From the NCBI GenBank assembly GCA_947179485.1, contig OX359248.1, forward strand, positions 3,737,501-3,801,500: a DNA stretch of 64,000 nucleotides. Direction: 5' to 3'. This document shows positions 58,625 to 64,000 of the stretch, piece after piece. Within the stretch, counting starts at the first letter, position 1; every line of letters begins with the position of its first letter. The notes under the pieces are model-generated. The model saw nothing but the letters and a program-made list of their open reading frames with translations. It did no database searches and was not told the origin of the DNA. The position numbers and the translations under genes are program-made. Origin of the DNA: Allacma fusca. Taxonomy: Eukaryota; Arthropoda; Collembola; Symphypleona; Sminthuridae.

Positions 58625-61090
58625 TTAACCTATTTGAACCTCCATATGCAACAACTTCGAGTAGACATCACTAGTCATGAAGTATGGAATCATTCCACAG
58701 TAAGTTATGATAGTACGGACCTTCTCCTTAATGTCAAGCAGATACTGAACTTCCGGATGACCTCCCTCCGATGGAATGAAAGAAGTTTTTGTCTCAGCCT
58801 TCAATTTTTTAAACTTGGTATGTAATGCTTCCATAGTAGCCACGATCAAATCCGGAATATTCATTCGAATTTCATCGGAGTACAAATGAAAGTTGGATAC
58901 CGCCGGCTCAATTTCCTCTTTATACAGCGGGATGATCTTCATTCGTTCAATGATCAACAAGGCGTTGTCATATCGCTGGGCATGGTACTCATCAAAGAAA
59001 GTCATCAGATCCACCAAAATAAAAAAAGTTGATGAAGCAGACTTATTGAGAACATTCGGTGGACTCCTGTGGTATCGCTCGGCGATACTCAACGCCAAAC
59101 GTTGTATTCGGAGCCGAGGCGAGTCTGGTAAAGGATTCTTTGTGACATTCAATGCAACAAGCCTTATTAAAACTTTCAGGGCTTGATCAGGTTTACTTGC
59201 TAAGTCGTACAAAGTCACTGCATCTTCTAACAATCCATTATTTTCTGACTCAGAGGCACAATATTCAATGATAGGGCCAGCGGCTATTCCCATACTTTCC
59301 AACAACCCTGGGGTTCGACACCCATCCGAACTGATGTAACCAAAGAGCAGGTTGAAATCCCTGTTGTCCATGACTAATTCGCTTACGCATACAGCAAACA
59401 GATTAGTTCCGTCCTCATCCGTCAAGTTCCGGAGGAAGTACATGTAATTCAGAGCTTCTCGAGGAGCATTGTTCTGAATGACTTTGGCATATTTTGAGAT
59501 CAGATGACAAAAGTTGATTCTCTTCACTCCGGGAGGATCCCCTTCAGCGTGAGTGAGCAGACACTTAGACTCTGTTGTGAGGAGGAAATTCAACTCGTTC
59601 AGGACAATTGCCACGTGAATCCCATGAACTTTCATAGAAGCAACCCGCGACAAAAATTCAATTCCTGCCTCGAATTGGCCTGTCAGAAACAAAGCTTCGA
59701 AGTAGACCAAAGGTTGCCTAAATGCATCAAAGTACGTCTCGCCACATTTCTCAGAGATAATATGTTGGAATCCTTCGTAAGTCAAGAAATCTGAATTGAA
59801 CCGAGACTGGGCGTCGTCTCTAATTTGGGATAGCTTCAGCCACAAATAGTCGTCTAATCTGGAAATCACATCTGGATGGTCATCTTCAACATCGCAAGCT
59901 CCCAAAATACAGTATAGAATCTTTTTATATGGGTCTTGACAATTGTTTTTAAGGACCCGACGATATTCCAACCGCACTTTGTATTCCTGGTCCTTAGATA
60001 GACCTTCACAGTCATTACGCATATACTCTTCCATCATATCCAGAAATTCATTCGGACCAAGGCAGTCCCTCATAAAGTTGATAGCTTCATTAATTCGTCC
60101 ACAGCGAATGCAGTAATAAATTATAGCCCAGATAGCACCAGAATCTCCAGGACCTTCCTCTAAACCTGGAGTTGATCGGATGCCTTTAATAGCAACAAAA
60201 CCTTTGATGAGAGGAATTATTGCAGGTGAACCTCCAAGTTGAGTTTTCCCCACGTTGCTCCAAACCTCTTGTTGTAATTTGAGGAAGAAATTCTTTTCCA
60301 GAAACTTTTTAGCTCTTGAAAGCAACGCCTTCACGAATTTTGAGCTAGTGCGACGTTCGACAACAGTTGGTGTAGGATCGTAAGGCAAATTAGACACAAT
60401 GCTGACAACAGTCTCCCACAATTCTTCCGAATTCTTATCCCCTGAATTTTTAGCAGCGACTTGTAATCTCTCAATCAAGTTCGGTCTTTGAAGCCCACGG
60501 ATGACTGCCTTGTTGTAATTATCAATCTCATGCGCATAAGTCACTTCCGTTTTGCTTAGGAGAGAAACATCTTCAGCTTTCAATCCCGATCTACTCTTTT
60601 GCCTCAAATCAAATTCAACTGGTCTCAAGGAGCCAGTAATGGAGCCTAATATATCTTCCTTCTCAGATTTCCAGTCAGTCTCCAACGTCTCCCAAACAGT
60701 TTCTTCAAGTTGTCGCAACAGCTGCTTCGACGACCGGTCAACGAGTGCCAGCTGAACATTTTTCCGTTCATTTTTCAAATACCTTTCGATGTCCAGCTCT
60801 CCAGCTGTCTCCATAGTTTCAATTCGACCTCGGGTCATATAGAAGGGATCTAATTTTTCTGCAAATCTCGACATATCCAATCCTTTTGAGCCCAGGAAGA
60901 CTGATGCTTTTGTCTCTGCATTTACTTGCGAAACATCTTGTATCGTCCGGTTCAGTAACTGTTGGCCAGCTTCTAGAACTTGACGAAGGTTTCTATGAAC
61001 TCTTGGCAATTCTGTATTTGAGTCTATTTCCGAATTGAGCTGTTCAGCTTGTTGGAGAATGTCTCCGAATCCAACTTCTTCAGCCTCCAT
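58625..61090 (-). CDS. Nup93: Nuclear pore complex protein Nup93
   Basis: Scaffold nucleoporin (Nup93/Nic96 family) of the inner ring. It links Nup205/188 and Nup155 and recruits the Nup62 complex through its N-terminal helix. 821 aa, the same size class as vertebrate Nup93 (about 819). The N-terminus FGDILQQAEQLN and KASVFLGSKGLD (about 61-72) are conserved; the alpha-solenoid includes IIYYCIRCG, DYLWLKL, FLTGQFEAGIEFL, GDPPGVKRINF, ALNYMYFLRNL, LSIAERYH and TFFDEYH; it ends near GMIPYF. The ATG at 61090 is chosen because it gives MEAEEVGFGDILQQ. The open frame upstream has no ATG and contains an acceptor (TTTCAG) near 61130, implying a spliced 5' UTR exon further right. The whole coding region is one exon. 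Confidence 0.98.
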   Translation of the reverse strand: MEAEEVGFGDILQQAEQLNSEIDSNTELPRVHRNLRQVLEAGQQLLNRTIQDVSQVNAETKASVFLGSKGLDMSRFAEKLDPFYMTRGRIETMETAGELDIERYLKNERKNVQLALVDRSSKQLLRQLEETVWETLETDWKSEKEDILGSITGSLRPVEFDLRQKSRSGLKAEDVSLLSKTEVTYAHEIDNYNKAVIRGLQRPNLIERLQVAAKNSGDKNSEELWETVVSIVSNLPYDPTPTVVERRTSSKFVKALLSRAKKFLEKNFFLKLQQEVWSNVGKTQLGGSPAIIPLIKGFVAIKGIRSTPGLEEGPGDSGAIWAIIYYCIRCGRINEAINFMRDCLGPNEFLDMMEEYMRNDCEGLSKDQEYKVRLEYRRVLKNNCQDPYKKILYCILGACDVEDDHPDVISRLDDYLWLKLSQIRDDAQSRFNSDFLTYEGFQHIISEKCGETYFDAFRQPLVYFEALFLTGQFEAGIEFLSRVASMKVHGIHVAIVLNELNFLLTTESKCLLTHAEGDPPGVKRINFCHLISKYAKVIQNNAPREALNYMYFLRNLTDEDGTNLFAVCVSELVMDNRDFNLLFGYISSDGCRTPGLLESMGIAAGPIIEYCASESENNGLLEDAVTLYDLASKPDQALKVLIRLVALNVTKNPLPDSPRLRIQRLALSIAERYHRSPPNVLNKSASSTFFILVDLMTFFDEYHAQRYDNALLIIERMKIIPLYKEEIEPAVSNFHLYSDEIRMNIPDLIVATMEALHTKFKKLKAETKTSFIPSEGGHPEVQYLLDIKEKVRTIITYCGMIPYFMTSDVYSKLLHMEVQIG

Positions 61091-62662
61091 TGTTCCAAGT
61101 TTGCCGACAGTTTGATGAACAGAAGCCTGAAATACAATCACTTACATGTAATGACGTAATCATTTCTTTTTCACAAATGAAATGAACAAAACACGGGGGC
61201 ATCTACGATATGTGTCCCCAAAAGTCAAGTTCTAATATGAGGTCAACGGTATCTGTCCCCACAATACGGAATATTCAAAAAATACCGAATCTCGGAATGT
61301 CTGAGTTGGGGTCACATACCGTACATCAGAACATTGCCATTTGGGGACACATATCGCAGTAAAACCAACACAATTAGCCACAACCATTTACAATTAGCTT
61401 TTCACAAGCCATAATTTAGTTGTTGCCAACAATTAATCCAACCATAGAATCAAATTAGCAATGAATACAACTTTACCTTTGTAACGCTTAACTCTCTCAC
61501 TCTCACTCTCTCACACTCACACACAAATCTAATATTATGTATAAGTGTCGTTCAAGATAATATTAATGTTTCTGAGTAATTCTTGACGAACTAGGTCTTC
61601 ATAAAGTGTGTAATTAATCCGAAATCCGAACTCGACCAGGCGTAATACGAATTGGAAGGAATGTAATTAGGAAACGAACTAAGAACGGACCATGATGAAG
61701 AACTGACGATATTCCCGCTCCGGCATTCACACTTTCCTCACTTCCTCACAGTTGGTGCTGTAATGTCCATTTGTGTTTTGTATTTACGAAATGAACAAAA
61801 GTAGAACAATTTGAGGTTTGTTTTGTTCACCGGGTTTTTTTTTGTTTTGTTTTTTGAACAATCCGTATTGTTTAAAAAACAATCCATATCTTTTTTGTTC
61901 TACGGATGTAGAAGATGTTAGAAATTTGTGAAAATGATTGTTGTATATTAGTACTAGAGCATATATAGAAGTTGATTGGTGTAAATTTGGTCCGCACACA
62001 AAGGACGTTAAAACCAAAAAAACGGGATTTAACTAATTTTAGGCGGATCTGCTTTACAATTACAGCTCTTATTTAATACAATCATTGAACCTTGTGTTGA
62101 TAGTTTCTAGGGTTGTCGTGTAAGGCGTAATGTAATTACATGCATCCACAAGACCTGAAATGGCATATATAGACATAATATATCAACAATTGTCATATAA
62201 TATATCAACAAACGATTGTGGTGGGGTGTACGTAGTGCTACCGGTACGCATCGTTTTGGGTTCGCCCGATGTCTTGATTGAATTAATAACTAACCTGTAT
62301 TGTTTTTTGGATTGCTAGGCCTCTTTTATTTCGGTGTCTTCCTGTTAACTCACAATCAGGCTAGTTTCAACATTTTGGGATCAAATAAAAGTTTATAGTT
62401 TAGCATCGAAGTCATCCTTCTGCATTTTATTAAAAACAATAAAACAAAATCGAATTTAAGCAGTGGAGGTGACATTTGTGTAAATAAGTACTGGTGTCCA
62501 ACAGAAATTGCTCTCGTTTACAATATCTGATGTACCCAAACATCTATTGTCAGTATAGGTTAGGGTCATAGCAGGTAGCAATTAATTACTCCATTGACCT
62601 CAAGTAGGCATTCTAAGTTACACGTTGTTCAATAACTTTAGATTGGCCTTAAACATATGTAC
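61091..62662. other. Region upstream of Nup93; foldback repeat, no gene seen
   Basis: The Nup93 5' UTR exon and promoter should be here. Contents: an acceptor-like TTTCAG on the minus strand near 61130, a nested foldback at 61206-61356, a CT/CA tract near 61490-61522, A/T-run inverted motifs near 61830-61895, and a short direct duplication near 62174-62211. Confidence 0.6.
61206..61356. repeat. Nested foldback repeat (about 150 bp)
   Basis: The outer arms CGATATGTGTCCCCAAA (61206-61222) and its exact reverse complement (61340-61356) enclose an inner imperfect pair, ACGGTATCTGTCCCCA and a copy of GGGGTCACATACCGT. The whole unit could fold into one long stem. It resembles a MITE, but I find no certain target duplication. 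Confidence 0.8.
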
Positions 62663-63030
62663 TGTAAAAAGAATTGCCTGGCTCAGAGCTATCTCTTTAC
62701 TCTCATTAATACAATTTGTACAACACTTTATTCAAACACATAAGCATCAATTTAATTCAACATGGTTTAAGATAGGGCTTCCCCATCTACAACAATAGCT
62801 ACTCTTAAGTCAGGGTGGCCCCGACTCTTGAGAGAGACTGCCTGCTCCAACTGGCAACAGGCCCTTTTATACCCTTTAGACTCCGATCTGATTGGTAGTA
62901 CAACTTTCGGCCAACCAACCACTCTTTTTCACAAACACATTTAAAATTGATTTAAATTAAAATAGTAACAAACAATCTTCAAATACATGCATAACTTCTG
63001 TGACTAAGACAGTAACATAATTATGTTACA
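62663..63030 (-). mobile_element. LTR-like sequence (368 bp), probable 3' or solo LTR
   Basis: Read on the minus strand it starts TGTAACATAATTATG and ends TTTTTACA, so it is bounded by TGTAA/TTACA inverted ends as LTRs are. Inside are a TATAAAAG box (62871-62864) and, about 135 bp later, an AATAAA signal (62732-62727), the order expected for U3-R-U5. A purine-rich AAGGGTGGAGATA immediately precedes it, as a polypurine tract would. There is no clear 5-bp target duplication and no primer-binding site next to it. Copia or Gypsy affiliation cannot be decided from the LTR alone. Confidence 0.6.
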
Positions 63031-63897
63031 TATCTCCACCCTTATGAGGGGAAAATCTATATAATAATAATATTTTCTTGGTATCCCATTCAAACTGTGT
63101 GACAATTTCAGATGAAATATTCCCCTTGTTATGGAACATTAACGGTACTTTCCCTAAACCCATACATACATCATAATGCACCTTTTCCTTACATTCTTGA
63201 AAATAAAATACTAAAATTTTATATTCAGGGGTTTTCTTCAATTTGAAATTTATATTAGTGAAGTCCATCATCATTGAAGAAAGTTGAGAAGCATTAATGG
63301 TGACAACATCTGGAATAACTACAGGGTGACTTTTCTGTATTACCATAGTTACTGCTGGTTCAGGATTGACTGGTTGAATTTGTACAATAGCTGGTTTTGG
63401 CACAAATGGAATATACTTCGAATGATTTAAAGGAGTTTTTTGAATTCTGTTCCTCGTTACTGCATACTTGATCTCACTCAACTTCCTCTTGCTCTCATTA
63501 ATCAAGAATGTCTGATGCTTTTTTTCAACATTTACCTTTTCTTCCTCTTTAATTTTGTCCCATTCGGTTTTGCTATCTGCACAATACAAACTCCATGCCT
63601 CCTTTCTTAAATTCTCGTGATACGCCATTGATTTCGCCAAATCTTTTCTCAATTTAGAAGGTTTCTTTTTCTTATCCTTTCGCCTAGCCTCTATCATGGA
63701 TGCCACCAACGGAGTACTACGCAATGCTCGAGCTCGATCCTTAATCAACTTCTTTGCTATTAATTATAATAACAACGTTAGGTATTTCATTAACTTTATT
63801 CCTAATAATGCTTCACAATTCACATATTAACTTTAAATAATATACCGGCTTCATCTCTCTGAGGTAAATTATAGGCAGAAACAGAAAAAGGCTTCAT
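63026..63897 (-). CDS. Unrecognised Lys-rich protein, two exons, ending at the LTR-like sequence
   Basis: Exon 63897-63846 (MKPFSVSAYNLPQRDEA) joins exon 63756-63026 across an 89-bp GT/AG intron in frame, giving 260 aa. The first half is very basic and helical-looking (RRKDKKKKPSKLRKDLAKS, then KTEWDKIKEEEKVNVEKK). A middle Pro/Val segment contains KYIPFVPKPAIVQIQPV. The C-terminus runs through MCMGLGKV-like hydrophobic text to SPHKGGDM and stops inside the first bases of the LTR-like sequence. I recognise no domain. The KGGDM ending is translated from the polypurine-like tract, so the 3' part may be retroelement-derived, or a host gene may have been interrupted by an element. The ATG is the first in the frame; further 5' exons outside the window are possible. 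Confidence 0.55.
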
Positions 63898-64000
63898 AAT
63901 CAATTATTTAGTGGAAAATGAAATGGTAAAACTGATGATCTAAAATTATGCACTTCCCTTCTGGACTGATAGCTTAGTACTGAATCATGATTTTATTATT
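63898..64000. other. Right edge of window
   Basis: AT-rich sequence upstream of the last gene; nothing further recognised. Confidence 0.5.

Noticed and set aside
61784..62017. 77-codon minus-strand frame with repeated RYGLFFKQYGLFKKQ text
   Set aside because: It derives from A/T-run inverted motifs, and no start or splice context supports a gene.
1..64000. CRISPR arrays, bacterial operons, rRNA or tRNA genes
   Set aside because: No regularly spaced repeats with unique spacers, no ribosome-binding-site-led gene strings, and no cloverleaf with a GTTCRA box that I could find by eye.

Overview
This is an AT-rich stretch of animal nuclear DNA, rich in dinucleotide microsatellites. Genes are split by spliceosomal introns from under 100 bp to over 20 kb, and every recognisable protein is a metazoan or eukaryotic family. 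A paired-class Rx homeobox gene, a PDE10-like phosphodiesterase with a GAF domain, and the overall texture suggest an arthropod, probably a crustacean. A caligid copepod such as a sea louse is my best guess, but that is inference and not proven by the window.

Layout. Positions 1-2522 lie downstream of the first gene. Positions 2523-30036 (minus strand) hold a complete Rx/rax retinal homeobox gene in four exons that carry an octapeptide, a homeodomain, an Rx C-terminal motif and an OAR tail. Its second intron is about 20.8 kb and cuts the homeodomain. About 12 kb without recognisable genes follows (30.1-42.0 kb). From 42031 to about 53217 (minus strand) lies a PDE10-like dual-specificity cyclic nucleotide phosphodiesterase. 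Its catalytic domain is complete, but only one GAF domain is visible. Exons 49813-53217 are probably its Ser-rich 5' end, although they could be a separate small gene.

From 55.3 kb the window becomes a compact housekeeping cluster. SRFBP1/BUD22-like (plus, four exons) is followed after only 54 bp by single-exon ADAT1, the tRNA adenosine deaminase (plus). Nup93, the nuclear pore scaffold protein, is convergent with ADAT1 (minus; uninterrupted coding exon). At the right edge a two-exon gene for an unrecognised Lys-rich 260-aa protein (minus) runs directly into a sequence with LTR architecture.

Mobile DNA. Two non-autonomous hAT-type elements are defined by perfect 8-bp target duplications and CAGAGCTGC-type terminal inverted repeats. 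One (1000 bp) is in Rx intron 2 and the other (981 bp) is in a PDE intron, inside a degenerate GACT-rich tract. There are also a 368-bp LTR-like sequence, a nested foldback repeat upstream of Nup93, and a hairpin plus 26-bp tandem repeat in Rx intron 1.

The genes act in separate processes: eye and forebrain patterning (Rx), cyclic nucleotide signalling (PDE), ribosome biogenesis or transcription-factor binding (SRFBP1/BUD22), tRNA editing (ADAT1) and nuclear pore structure (Nup93). I see no operon of bacterial type, no CRISPR array and no tRNA or rRNA gene that I can support.
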